Assembly: GCF_001942305.1 (NCBI RefSeq) | Contig: NZ_MKKE01000012.1 | Coordinates: 28,909 to 92,908, forward strand | Direction: 5' to 3' | Source of the DNA: Saccharomonospora sp. CUA-673 | GTDB lineage: Bacteria; Actinomycetota; Actinomycetes; Mycobacteriales; Pseudonocardiaceae | DNA: 64,000 bases | Part shown: positions 37,374-46,693 of the stretch, piece by piece | How positions within the stretch are numbered: the stretch's first letter is position 1 | Layout: each line of letters opens with the position of its first letter | Position numbers and translations under genes: made by a program | Notes under the pieces: generated by a model | Told to the model about the DNA's origin: nothing | What the model saw: the letters and a program-made list of their open reading frames with translations, nothing else | Databases searched by the model: none

Positions 37374-38060
37374 TCAGGTGTGTTTCGCCACGGCTGCCGG
37401 GGCGAGGCGATCGATGGCCTCGCGGGCGCTCGCCGGCTCCGCGGCGCGGACCTCGACGGTCGACAGCACGTCCTCGGCGGCGATCGCCACGGTGCACGTG
37501 CCGACCTGGCACCACGCGTGCGTGTCGAGCCCCTCCGGCGCGCCGCTGACGGGGATCTCCTCGCCGCCGCAGGCGACCTGCTCGGCGAGCACCTCGGCCG
37601 CGGGCCGTTCGGCGTAGCGCGTGACGAGGTGGTGCAGCGTGGAGCCGGTGGGGTACGTCCACGCCCGCTCGTCGACCTCGGCGGCACCCGGGCTGCCGGC
37701 GATCGTGGTCAGGCACGTCGGCGCGGCCGGGTCGCCGGTCACCGACGACGGGGCGACGGGCGTGACACCCTCCGCGCGCACGTCGTCGTCGGTCAGCATG
37801 GCACTCGACCGGGCCGGCACCGGCGGCTCGGCCCGCTCCGGCGCCGCACCGTGACCCTCCCGCTGACCCTGCGTGGACTCGGCGGATTCCTCGGAACCGC
37901 CGCCGTTCGCGTCGCCGCTGTCGGCGGCCTCACCGCCGGCGGGGCGGTCGTCGTAGTACGTGTCGAGGTCGTTCTCTCGATCGGCGCATCCGGCGACCAC
38001 CGCCAGCAGGGTGATCGCCACGGGCAGACCGGCCACGGCGGAAAATCGCGGGCGTCGCAC
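37374..38060 (-). CDS. Lipoprotein of unknown function
   Basis: A 228-residue secreted lipoprotein: signal peptide with lipobox VVAGC (Cys about 25), a Gly/Ser/Glu-rich linker (about 40-85) and a globular C-terminal domain with cysteines in PTCLTT, VACGG, AWCQVGTC that could pair as disulfides. I do not recognise the domain. It lies 48 bp downstream of the aldo-keto reductase gene and may be co-transcribed with it. Confidence 0.75.
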   Translation of the reverse strand: MRRPRFSAVAGLPVAITLLAVVAGCADRENDLDTYYDDRPAGGEAADSGDANGGGSEESAESTQGQREGHGAAPERAEPPVPARSSAMLTDDDVRAEGVTPVAPSSVTGDPAAPTCLTTIAGSPGAAEVDERAWTYPTGSTLHHLVTRYAERPAAEVLAEQVACGGEEIPVSGAPEGLDTHAWCQVGTCTVAIAAEDVLSTVEVRAAEPASAREAIDRLAPAAVAKHT

Positions 38061-38108
38061 CTGTTTCTCGTCCTCTCCGACAGACTCGCGAGGTGTCCGC
38101 GACAGTAG

Positions 38109-39041
38109 TCACCCCCATCCGAGCTGTGATCGCCGGGCCCAGTAATCACCGGGCTTCTCCCGCAGCTCGGCGAGTATTTCCAGGTCGTCGTCGGTGAGGT
38201 CGAGTTCGGTCGCGGCGAGGTTCGCGGCCAGCTGGTCGGTTCCGGCCGGGCCCACGAGCACCACGTCCGCCCACGGCTGCGCGTAGGCGGCCGCGAGCGC
38301 GACGGCGTCGGCCGAGACCTGCCGACCTCGCGCGACGGCCGCCACGGACTCGGGAGCCTCGATCGCCAACCTGCCGTTGGCCAGCGTCTCCTTGAGCTGG
38401 ACCAGCGCGCCCGCCTTGTGCGCCTCCGCCAGCGCGAGGCCCGCGGACTGCTCAAGGACGTTCCACGTCGACTGGACGGCCGTGAAGAGCTGCCGCCCGT
38501 CGACGGTCAGGTCGAACGCCCTGCGGATCGTGTCCGCCTGGGCGGGGCCGGAGGTCGAGAAGCCCACCCGGACACCCGCGTCGACGAGTTCCGCGAGCGC
38601 CTCCTGCAGCGCGGTGTCGGTCAGCAGCGGACTGTCGACCGTGAGCGAGTGCACCTGGTACAACGCCGGGACACCCACCGTGGCCTGCGTTTCGGCCCAC
38701 TGCCGGCGGAACCGCTCCAGCGAGTGTTCCTTCTCCTCGTGCACGGACGCGTCCATCCGCCAGTCGCCGACGTAGGCGTAGCCCCATTTGCTCGAGACGA
38801 CGACGTCGTCGTGCCCGCGCTCGGCCAGCCAGGCGGCGAGGAACTCCTCCGCACGCCCGTACGACCGCGCGGCGTCGACGCGGCGCACGCCGGCCGTGTA
38901 CGCCGCGTCGAGCACGTCGAACGTGATCGCCCGCATGGCCTCGACGGTGCGATCGGCGGGCAGCGCGTCGCGACCGAGATTGATGTAGGCGGGCCGGCCG
39001 ACCGCGGCGAGTCCCACCGCCGTCCGTGCGAGGTTGTTCAT
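38109..39041 (-). CDS. Aldo/keto reductase
   Basis: A 310-residue AKR with an intact catalytic tetrad: Asp and Tyr in DAARSYGRAEE, Lys in VVSSKWGY and His in YQVHSLT. This contrasts with the reductase at 5745, which lacks the His. ATG 39041 (MNNLARTAVGLAAVGRPAYINLG) is preferred to the start at 39050. A GTATA...TATAC dyad lies 50 bp upstream (39091-39106), where it could act on this gene's promoter. Confidence 0.86.
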   Translation of the reverse strand: MNNLARTAVGLAAVGRPAYINLGRDALPADRTVEAMRAITFDVLDAAYTAGVRRVDAARSYGRAEEFLAAWLAERGHDDVVVSSKWGYAYVGDWRMDASVHEEKEHSLERFRRQWAETQATVGVPALYQVHSLTVDSPLLTDTALQEALAELVDAGVRVGFSTSGPAQADTIRRAFDLTVDGRQLFTAVQSTWNVLEQSAGLALAEAHKAGALVQLKETLANGRLAIEAPESVAAVARGRQVSADAVALAAAYAQPWADVVLVGPAGTDQLAANLAATELDLTDDDLEILAELREKPGDYWARRSQLGWG

Positions 39042-39090
39042 GACACGCACGGTAGTCGGCGGCGACGAGTGAGCCGCCTCATGCCACGCC

Positions 39091-39106
39091 GTATAGGGCG
39101 TTATAC
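39091..39106. promoter_or_regulatory. GTATAGGGCGTTATAC dyad, copy 1
   Basis: Arms GTATA and TATAC flank GGGCGT. It overlaps the stop codon of the 131-residue gene and lies 50 bp upstream of the aldo-keto reductase start. The same 16-mer, with one base changed, occurs at 39506-39521 and, with two changes, at 60271-60286. Confidence 0.6.
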
Positions 39107-39496
39107 ATTCGATGGGTCGCTCTCATCGCGGGTCGGGCCGACACTCGCGGCATCCATCCGCCTGCGCATCAACGCGAGGAACTGCTCGGCCGACAACACC
39201 TCGCGGTGCAGCTTCTCCAGCCGCGCGGCGGGTGCACGGACGTAGCCCTTGCCGAACACGGGCGCGATCTGCCGCAGGCTCGCCCCCGCTTCCCTGGCGG
39301 CCAACAGCGCCCAGTCGGAGGCGTTGGCGCACGCGGTCGCCGCCTGCCGCAACTCCCCCAGCACCGCGATGAGCTCGTCGGCGTCGAGTCGCCCGTCGGC
39401 GACGGCCTCGGAGGCCTCCTCCAGCCACGTGAGCATCGCCTGCGCCGTGATCGGCGGCGCCAGGCCCTCCCCCGGTTCGTTCTGCGCGTCGTCCAT
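39101..39496 (-). CDS. Small helix-turn-helix-like protein, unknown
   Basis: A 131-residue, mostly helical cytoplasmic protein. Residues about 62-98 (WALLAAREAGASLRQIAPVF, then GKGYVRAPAARLEKLHRE) have the length and pattern of a helix-turn-helix resembling sigma-factor region 4, so DNA binding is inferred. The rest shows no recognisable domain. It is bounded at both ends by the same GTATA...TATAC dyad, the upstream copy lying at its promoter, which suggests autoregulation and control of the adjacent reductase. Start ATG 39496. Confidence 0.7.
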   Translation of the reverse strand: MDDAQNEPGEGLAPPITAQAMLTWLEEASEAVADGRLDADELIAVLGELRQAATACANASDWALLAAREAGASLRQIAPVFGKGYVRAPAARLEKLHREVLSAEQFLALMRRRMDAASVGPTRDESDPSNV

Positions 39497-39505
39497 GCGC
39501 CGACC

Positions 39506-39521
39506 GTATAGGTCGTTATAC
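39506..39521. promoter_or_regulatory. GTATAGGTCGTTATAC dyad, copy 2
   Basis: A dyad extendable to 6-base arms (CGTATA...TATACG). It sits 10-25 bp before ATG 39496 and overlaps the most likely -10 region (TATACG on the minus strand), where a bound protein would block or reposition polymerase. Confidence 0.6.
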
Positions 39522-39590
39522 GAGACGCGGCACAGACACGCCGAGGGTCCGTCCCGACGATCGCCGGAACGGACCCTCGCGCCGTGCGTT

Positions 39591-41423
39591 CTACAGGTAC
39601 TGGCCGGTGTTCGTGGCCGTGTCGATGACCCGACCGGAGTCCTGGTTCTTGCCGGTGACGAGCGTGCGGATGTAGACGATCCGCTCGCCCTTCTTGCCGG
39701 AGATCCGCGCCCAGTCGTCCGGGTTGGTCGTATTCGGCAGGTCCTCGTTCTCCGCGAACTCGTCGACGATCGCGTCCAGCAGGTGCTGCACGCGCAGACC
39801 CGACTGCTCGGTCTCCAGCACCGACTTGATCGCCGCCTTCTTCGCCCGGTCCACGATGTTCTGGATCATCGCGCCCGAGTTGAAGTCGCGGAAGTAGAGC
39901 ACCTCCTTGTCCCCGTTGGCGTAGGTCACCTCCAGGAACCGGTTCTCGTCGGACTCCTCGTACATCCGCTCGACCGTGTGCTGGATCATCGCGTCCAGCG
40001 TGGCGCCCTCGTCCCCGCCGAACTCGCGGAGATCGTCGGCGTGGATCGGCAGACCCGCCGTGAGGTACTTCGAGAAGATGTCCTTGGCGCCCTCGGCGTC
40101 CGGCCGTTCGATCTTGATCTTCACGTCGAGCCTGCCGGGTCGCAGGATCGCCGGGTCGATCATGTCCTCACGGTTGGACGCACCGATCACGATGACGTTC
40201 TCGAGCCCCTCGACGCCGTCGATCTCGGCCAGCAGCTGCGGCACGATCGTCGTCTCCACGTCCGACGACACACCGCTGCCACGGGTCCGGAAGATCGACT
40301 CCATCTCGTCGAAGAACACGATCACGGGGGTACCCTCGGACGCCTTCTCCCGAGCGCGCTGGAAGATCATCCGAATGTGCCGCTCGGTCTCGCCGACGAA
40401 CTTGTTCAGCAGTTCCGGACCCTTGACGTTGAGGAAGTACGACTTCGCCTCCTCGGCACCGCCGCCCACCTTCTTGGCCAGGGAGTTGGCGACCGCCTTG
40501 GCGATCAACGTCTTACCGCACCCCGGAGGGCCGTACAGCAACACGCCCTTCGGCGGCTGGAGCTGGTACTCCTTGTACAGATCGGCGTGCAGGAACGGGA
40601 GCTCGACGGCGTCCCGGATCTGTTCGATCTGACCGAAGAGGCCACCGATGTCCTCGTAGGCGACGTCGGGCACCTCCTCCAACACGAGGTCCTCGACCTC
40701 GGCCTTCGGCACCCGCTCGTAGGCGTAGCCCGCCTTCGAGTCCACGAGGATCGAGTCGCCGGATTTGAGCGTCTCGGCCGCGAGCGGATCCGCGAGCCAC
40801 ACGACCCGCTCCTCGTCGGCATGCCCCACGATCAGCCCGCGGTAGCTGCCGCCCTCGGTGTCCGGGGACAGCACCTCGCGCAGCGTGCACACCTCACCGG
40901 TGCGCTCGAACCCGCCGCTCTCGACGACGGTGAGCGCCTCGTTGAGCCGCAGGCTCTGACCGCGCTGCAACGTGTCGACCTCCACGGAGGGAGACACGGC
41001 GACCCGCATCTTCCTGCCGGACGTGTAGACGTCCACCGTGTTGTCCTCGTAGGCCTCGACGAAGACGCCGTACCCGCTCGGCGGCTGCGCGAGCCGGTCG
41101 ACCTCCTCACGGAGCGCCAGCAGCTGGCTTCGCGCCTCGCGCAGGGTCTCCACGAGCTTCTCGTTGCGCTCGGTGAGTTGATTCACGCGCTCGGTCGCCT
41201 CGGCCAAGCGTTGTTCGAGGACCCGATTCTGCCGGGGCGAGTCGGTCAGCTTCCTGCGAAGCAGCGCGACTTCCTCCTCGAGTTGCCGGATCTGGCTCGT
41301 CTCGTCACCGGCAGCGCCGGTCGAGCCTTCCGGGGTGTCCGCGGGAGACCCCGCGTCCGTCGCTCCATTCGCCTCTGAAGAGTCGGCCTCCTCGTGCCGA
41401 CCACCGGGAAGGTCGTGTTGCAT
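39591..41423 (-). CDS. arc: Proteasomal AAA+ ATPase ARC/Mpa
   Basis: A 610-residue hexameric unfoldase that recognises Pup and feeds tagged proteins to the 20S core. In order: an acidic N-terminus, a coiled coil (about 45-100, [14 protein letters not shown]...) that binds Pup, two OB folds, and the AAA domain with Walker A GPPGCGKT, Walker [10 protein letters not shown] and the arginine-finger region ILRPGRLD. The C-terminus QYL carries the penultimate Tyr that docks into the alpha ring. ATG 41423 has GAGGAGGTG about 6 nt upstream. Five genes separate it from dop. Confidence 0.97.
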   Translation of the reverse strand: MQHDLPGGRHEEADSSEANGATDAGSPADTPEGSTGAAGDETSQIRQLEEEVALLRRKLTDSPRQNRVLEQRLAEATERVNQLTERNEKLVETLREARSQLLALREEVDRLAQPPSGYGVFVEAYEDNTVDVYTSGRKMRVAVSPSVEVDTLQRGQSLRLNEALTVVESGGFERTGEVCTLREVLSPDTEGGSYRGLIVGHADEERVVWLADPLAAETLKSGDSILVDSKAGYAYERVPKAEVEDLVLEEVPDVAYEDIGGLFGQIEQIRDAVELPFLHADLYKEYQLQPPKGVLLYGPPGCGKTLIAKAVANSLAKKVGGGAEEAKSYFLNVKGPELLNKFVGETERHIRMIFQRAREKASEGTPVIVFFDEMESIFRTRGSGVSSDVETTIVPQLLAEIDGVEGLENVIVIGASNREDMIDPAILRPGRLDVKIKIERPDAEGAKDIFSKYLTAGLPIHADDLREFGGDEGATLDAMIQHTVERMYEESDENRFLEVTYANGDKEVLYFRDFNSGAMIQNIVDRAKKAAIKSVLETEQSGLRVQHLLDAIVDEFAENEDLPNTTNPDDWARISGKKGERIVYIRTLVTGKNQDSGRVIDTATNTGQYL

Positions 41424-41849
41424 TTCGGCACCTCCTCGGAATGCATTTGGTTCCACGGTACCGGCGATCACCGACAAGAAAAGGCTTTGCCGTGTTACGG
41501 GATCGGTGCGTCGCACGGACCCGAGGGGCTACCCACAGCTCCGTCCAGGGATTCGGAACTCCCCACCACAGCACGATTTCCACCGAACGGCCGCAACCGT
41601 GGACCTGCAGTGACGGGCTGTGCTCGATCCTGCGACCGGCGTGTCGGCCGGGATGTCCGAAGTCGCGGCGCACGGGCCGTATCGCCGGTCACATCCCTTC
41701 CCGGGCCCGCGCGTGTCCCGCACGATGGACCGGACAACTCGGGCGAGAACGACACGATACGGTGAGCCGCCGCCATCGGCCGGTCCCCGACCGACCACAG
41801 CGGTGTACGCCCAGCTCAGGCCGTTCAGGTCAGGACCAGGTAGGGAGTC
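41424..41849. other. Gene-free divergent promoter region
   Basis: These 426 bp separate the ARC gene (minus) from the membrane protein gene (plus). Short open frames on both strands have no plausible start sites or protein character. TACGGT at about 41757-41762 is a candidate -10 box for the plus-strand gene, and GGGAG lies just before ATG 41850. The GC content is lower than in the genes around it. No repeat or hairpin of note was seen. Confidence 0.5.
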
Positions 41850-42584
41850 ATGACGCAGCCACCGCGACCGCCGTCGGGAGACGACGCACCGGACGACTCG
41901 CGCGACAGCCACGACACGCCGGACGACTCCGCCGAACCCGCCGGGTCCTCGACCGACGGGTCGGCCGGCGCCTCGGCCGACGTCGACACCGGTGATCCCT
42001 CGGCCACGCGGACGCGCCTGCTGATCGCCGCGGCGATCACGGTCCTGTTACTGATCTCGGCGGCGCTGACCGCGTTCTTCATCATCACCGGCGACGACGC
42101 CGCCGACGGCGAGTACACCGCCACCGGCACCGAACAGCACCAACAGCAGCCCACCTCCCCGACGGCACCCACCCGCGACGGCGACAACAGCGGCACCAAC
42201 AGGGGCAACGACGGCAGCGACGGCAGCGACGCAGGTGCCGAGAGCGACGAGGCCCAGCACGCCGGTGACGCCGGTGACGCCGAGGCGCCCGCCGACGGCG
42301 ACCCGGCGGCCGACGTCGCCGAGCTCCGCGAGCTCGCCACCCGGGTCGTCGAGGTCATGCAGAACCAGGACCTCGACGGCGCCCGGCGGATCAGCTGCGA
42401 GTCCGCCGAGATCACCGAGCACAACTTCGCCGCCATGCCCGCCGACGTCCGCTACACAGTCGGCGACGATCCCGAGGTCACGGGCGATCGCGCGCAGATC
42501 CACCTGCGCGCCTCCGCCGGCGGCAGCAGCACCGATCTGCCCCTTCCCGCCACCCGACAGGCCGACGGGTGGTGCATGGGCTGA
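41850..42584 (+). CDS. Membrane-anchored protein with disordered linker, unknown
   Basis: A 244-residue protein: an acidic disordered cytoplasmic part (about 1-55), one transmembrane helix ([21 protein letters not shown]), an Asp/Gly/Ser/Thr-rich extracytoplasmic linker (about 85-150) and a small C-terminal domain ([23 protein letters not shown] ... WCMG) with two cysteines. The end has the character of DUF4878-like NTF2-type folds, as in the next gene. Function unknown; both are probably envelope proteins from one unit. Confidence 0.75.
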   Translation: MTQPPRPPSGDDAPDDSRDSHDTPDDSAEPAGSSTDGSAGASADVDTGDPSATRTRLLIAAAITVLLLISAALTAFFIITGDDAADGEYTATGTEQHQQQPTSPTAPTRDGDNSGTNRGNDGSDGSDAGAESDEAQHAGDAGDAEAPADGDPAADVAELRELATRVVEVMQNQDLDGARRISCESAEITEHNFAAMPADVRYTVGDDPEVTGDRAQIHLRASAGGSSTDLPLPATRQADGWCMG

Positions 42585-42663
42585 GACGCGGCCCGCCGCG
42601 CCGATACGATCGCGCCGATCGATCAGGCACGTCCGGCCGCCGGCACATACCGAAGGGGATCCG

Positions 42664-43443
42664 ATGACCTACCCGCCGCAACCTCCCGGGCAGGGGCAAC
42701 CCGACCCCTACGGCCAGCAGCAGCCGTACGGTCAACAACCGCCGTACGGCCAGCAGCCCAACCCCTACGGTCAGGATCCGTACGGGCAGCAGCAGCCCTA
42801 CGGCCAGCAGCCGTACGGCCAGCAGCCCTATGGACAACAGCCGTACGGTCAGCAGCCCTACGGCCAGGACCCCTACGGTCAGCAGTACGGCATGTACCCG
42901 GGCGGCGAGCCGCCGAAGAGCAAGAAGGGCCTCATCGCGGGCCTGTCGATCGGTGGCGTCGTGCTGATCGGCGGCATCGTCGCCGTCCTGTTGTGGCTCT
43001 GGCCCGGTTTCCTGGTCGACGACGAGGAGTCCACCGACGGCGGGAACCAGGGTGGGGCGGCCGAGACGAGCGAGCAGGCCAGCCCGACCGCCGAGGAGCC
43101 CACGGCCGAGCCCACCTCCGAGCCGGCGGAGCCGACCTCCGAGGCTCCGGCCGAGGACGGTCCGGCGCCCGACGGCAGGAGCACGCCGGACGAGGCCGCC
43201 CAGGCCGTGGTCGACGCCTACAACGACGGTGACCGGGATGCCGTTCAGCAGTTGATCTGCCCGAGCACGGGCCAGGAGGCGCCCCAGATCCCGCCGAACG
43301 TCGACCTCGAGATCACCGGCCCGGCCGAGACCCAGGGCAACGTCGCCAACGTACCTGCCCAGAGCTCCGGCAACGACATCGTGTTCGTCCTCCGCCAGGA
43401 GGGCGGATCCTGGTGCTACGCCGGCGACCGGGTGGCCCGCTGA
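42664..43443 (+). CDS. PYGQQ-repeat membrane protein with NTF2-like end
   Basis: A 259-residue protein. Residues 1-75 are tandem [10 protein letters not shown] repeats on the cytoplasmic side, followed by a transmembrane helix ([23 protein letters not shown] reduced to one span), a Thr/Pro/Glu-rich linker, and a C-terminal domain ([20 protein letters not shown] ... [11 protein letters not shown]) typical of DUF4878-like NTF2 folds. The overall plan matches the DUF4333 protein at 14974. Start ATG 42664 with an AAGGGG site upstream. Function unknown. Confidence 0.8.
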   Translation: MTYPPQPPGQGQPDPYGQQQPYGQQPPYGQQPNPYGQDPYGQQQPYGQQPYGQQPYGQQPYGQQPYGQDPYGQQYGMYPGGEPPKSKKGLIAGLSIGGVVLIGGIVAVLLWLWPGFLVDDEESTDGGNQGGAAETSEQASPTAEEPTAEPTSEPAEPTSEAPAEDGPAPDGRSTPDEAAQAVVDAYNDGDRDAVQQLICPSTGQEAPQIPPNVDLEITGPAETQGNVANVPAQSSGNDIVFVLRQEGGSWCYAGDRVAR

Positions 43444-43467
43444 GAGCACCACTGACGGAGTACCGAC

Positions 43468-43500
43468 CGGTCCGCGCCGGCTCACGGCCGGCGCGGACCG
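43468..43500. terminator. 14-bp-stem hairpin between convergent genes
   Basis: CGGTCCGCGCCGGC (43468-43481) pairs exactly with GCCGGCGCGGACCG (43487-43500) around a 5-base loop. An outer pair, ACTGACGG at 43451 and CCGTCAGT at 43498, offers an alternative fold. It lies between the stops of the repeat-rich membrane protein and the cutinase-like lipoprotein. Confidence 0.75.
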
Positions 43501-44373
43501 TCAGTCGTGGGGGCAGGTGTCGCGGTACTCGAGAACGTGGTCCGAGGTCTCCGGCGCGGGGCAGAGCTCGTCGGCGTAGTCGGCATCGTCGTCGACGAAC
43601 CGCTTGAACCACGCCAGCACCTGCTCGGACGCGGCGGTGCTCGGCGGCGTGGCGACGAAGTGATCGCCGTTGAGGTTCATGAACGCCTTCTGCTCGGCGC
43701 CGGTGAGTTCCTCGTACATGGGCTCGGCGTGCTCCTCGTTGGGAGTCACCGGGTCCAGGTCACCGCCGATGATCAGGGTCGGCGCCGACAACTCCGACCA
43801 GTCCCGCGGCGCGGCCTCGTGCGGGGTCAGCGCCACCGCGGCCTTGATGTCCGGACGTTCGGCGGCCGCGACCAACGCGCCCCCGCCGCCCATCGAGTGC
43901 CCGAGGACGCCCATGCGCTCGGCGTCGATCCGCGAGGCCACCGCGCTGTCGTCGACGAGGTGGTCCAGGGCCTCCACGAGCTGGTGCCCGCGTTCGTCCG
44001 GGGAGTTCTGGGAGTCGTCGGAGTTCATGGTGAGCACGACGAACCCGTTGGCCGCCAACAGATCCCCGTACCACGACACCATCGCCTCGTCGGCCCCGCG
44101 GCCCGGTGCCGCGGCGATCACCGGGTACGTCGCACCGTCGTCGGTGTCGGGGTAGTACACGGTCCCGCCGCCGAAGCCGACGTCGTCGCGGTCGACCGAT
44201 TCGGTCGCGACGTCGAGCGGACCGTCGATGGCTCCCGGCTCCGCGCGGACGTCCTGCTCGCCACCGACGCGCTCACCCTCGTCGGTGGCGCACCCCGCCG
44301 CGAGGACGAGCGCCGACACCGCCAGCGACGCGGTCACCGACCGACGGATGTTCCTCAGCGACGAACGACGCAT
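43501..44373 (-). CDS. Cutinase/polyester-hydrolase-like lipoprotein
   Basis: A 290-residue alpha/beta hydrolase resembling secreted actinobacterial cutinases (Thermobifida Cut2 type). Shared blocks are GFGGGTVYYP, GHSMGGGG, PTLIIGGDLDP, WFKRFVDDD and LCPAPE...DTCP. The triad is Ser160, Asp207, His238, with Cys271/Cys287 as the likely C-terminal disulfide. Unlike free enzymes it has a lipoprotein signal (lipobox LAAGC, Cys28), so it should stay membrane-attached. The aromatic clamp is altered: the oxyanion-side Tyr of PGYTG is Arg92, and the Trp of TPW is His185. An ester substrate is likely, but probably not a bulky aromatic polyester. Confidence 0.85.
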   Translation of the reverse strand: MRRSSLRNIRRSVTASLAVSALVLAAGCATDEGERVGGEQDVRAEPGAIDGPLDVATESVDRDDVGFGGGTVYYPDTDDGATYPVIAAAPGRGADEAMVSWYGDLLAANGFVVLTMNSDDSQNSPDERGHQLVEALDHLVDDSAVASRIDAERMGVLGHSMGGGGALVAAAERPDIKAAVALTPHEAAPRDWSELSAPTLIIGGDLDPVTPNEEHAEPMYEELTGAEQKAFMNLNGDHFVATPPSTAASEQVLAWFKRFVDDDADYADELCPAPETSDHVLEYRDTCPHD

Positions 44374-44489
44374 GGCGCGGCTCTCCTCCTCCGACTCTCG
44401 CGGGTGACGACAGCGGACACGGTAGCCGATTCCGGGCACGGCGGACGATCTCGGGCGGGCCACGATTCGACGGCCCGGCCGGTCGTCCG

Positions 44490-45323
<834 letters not shown>

Positions 45324-45414
45324 TCACGACATTCTTCGGCAGCGCTCGATCGTTCCAGACCCCCGCGCCGCCCAGTTCGGTGGGTGTGCGGTGGGCACGC
45401 CGTGCGCGGGTGGT

Positions 45415-46571
45415 TCAGCCCTGTTCCGGCGGGCGGCTGCTGCGTCGGCCCGACAGGGCGGCCCTGAGGTCGTCGCGGTGCAGCACACCGACGGGCCGGC
45501 CCTCGTCGTCGACGACGAGGAACTGCCACGAGGCGACCTCGGCGACCCGTTCGATCACGGCGTCGCCCGTCTCCGACATCAACAGCACCGTCTCGGCGCG
45601 GATCGGTTCGGCCGCGAGTTCGGCGGGTGACCGCGGCGACTCGGCCGCGAGTTGTTCGGCCGTGGTCTCGTCCAACAGACCCGCGGCGACCCCGTCGGCC
45701 CGGACGAGCACCACTCCCCTGCCCGCCGAGGCCGACAGCGCCGATTCGACGGGGCTCTCCGCGGGCAGCTGCAGCACCGGGCGCACGAGGTCGGCCAGGT
45801 CCAGTCCGGCGGGCCAGGTGCGGCGCTGTTCGGCCGCCAGCTCACCGGTCGCGCCCGTGACGACGAACCAGGCCGTCACCACGCAGACGCCGAGCCGCAA
45901 CCAGCGGTCGTCACTGCCCGAGGCCAGTCCCCACAACGCCCACACGATCAGCGCCAGCGCCACGAGGCCGCCACCGAACACGGCCGCGCGCGTGCCCAGC
46001 GCGCGTTTGCCGCTGAGCGCCCACACGCCCGCGCGCAACAGCGCCCGCCGTCGAGGGGCAGCCCGGGCAGCAGGTTGAACACACCCACGGCGAGGTTGGC
46101 CACCGCGCACTGGGCCACCAGCAACCACACCGGCCCGCCCGGCGGCACCGCGATCAGCAGCAGTGCGCAGAACGCCGCCAGCAGCACCGACACGATCGGA
46201 CCGGCCGCCGCGACCGTGCCCTCGTGCCGTGGCTTGGTCGGTGTCCGCGCGACCTCCGACAGGCCGCCCAGCAGGAACAGCCGCAGTCGCCGCACCGGGA
46301 TCCCCAGCCGCAGGGCGACGACGACGTGGCCCAGTTCGTGGGCGAGCACCGACACGCCCAGCAGGACGGCGAACGCCGCGGCCAACGCCCAGGCCACGCC
46401 GGGGCTCGCCCCGGGCAGCAGCCGGTCGACGAGCGGGCTGTAGAGCACGACGATGAGCAGCGAGCCGATCCACCACGACGGCGACAGCAGCACCGGCACA
46501 CCGTCGACGCGGAACAGCAGCAGCCCGCCCTCGGTGACGGGCCCGCGCCGGGACCTGCTCGTCGTGTTCAC
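45415..46571 (-). CDS. M50-family membrane metalloprotease with CBS domains (frame broken once)
   Basis: A site-2-protease homolog that cuts within the membrane. The N-terminal part has WWIGSLLIVVLY, the zinc motif AHELGH in a transmembrane helix and the second zinc region NLLPGLPLDGG. After about 46055 the frame changes, and the sequence continues as further helices and a C-terminal CBS pair (VVLVRADGVAAGLLDE ... FLVVDDEGRPVGVLHRDDLRAAL), which usually senses adenine nucleotides. One added base at GACGGCGGGCGCTG joins the halves. GTG 46571 follows TACCCT by 6 nt, indicating a leaderless start; ATG 46631 is an alternative. Confidence 0.82.
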
Positions 46572-46577
46572 CAGGTG

Positions 46578-46583
46578 AGGGTA
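46578..46583 (-). promoter_or_regulatory. Predicted leaderless -10 box of the M50 gene (TACCCT)
   Basis: Minus-strand TACCCT, 6 nt (CACCTG), then GTG 46571. The spacing matches those of pafA and dop and favours 46571 over ATG 46631 as the start. Confidence 0.5.
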
Positions 46584-46659
46584 GAACGCATCGTGTACGA
46601 GCCCCGTTACCGACGTGCCGGTTGTCGACACCGTGATCGGAATCGTCGGGGGTGCTCGT

Positions 46660-46693
46660 TAGGGTTCCGGGCATGAGGCGAGGGCAGTCATGA
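46660..46693 (+). promoter_or_regulatory. -10 box and six-codon leader ORF before the RecB-like gene
   Basis: TAGGGT (46660-46665) is followed by 7 nt and ATG 46673. This ATG opens a six-codon frame, MRRGQS, whose stop TGA (46691-46693) overlaps the ATG of the nuclease gene at 46690. If the transcript is leaderless, ribosomes would start on this mini-ORF and re-initiate at the nuclease gene. Confidence 0.45.

Noticed and set aside
42690..42890. Tandem DNA repeat in the PYGQQ region as a separate element
   Set aside because: The repetition follows codons of a low-complexity protein segment and stays in frame, so it belongs to the coding sequence.
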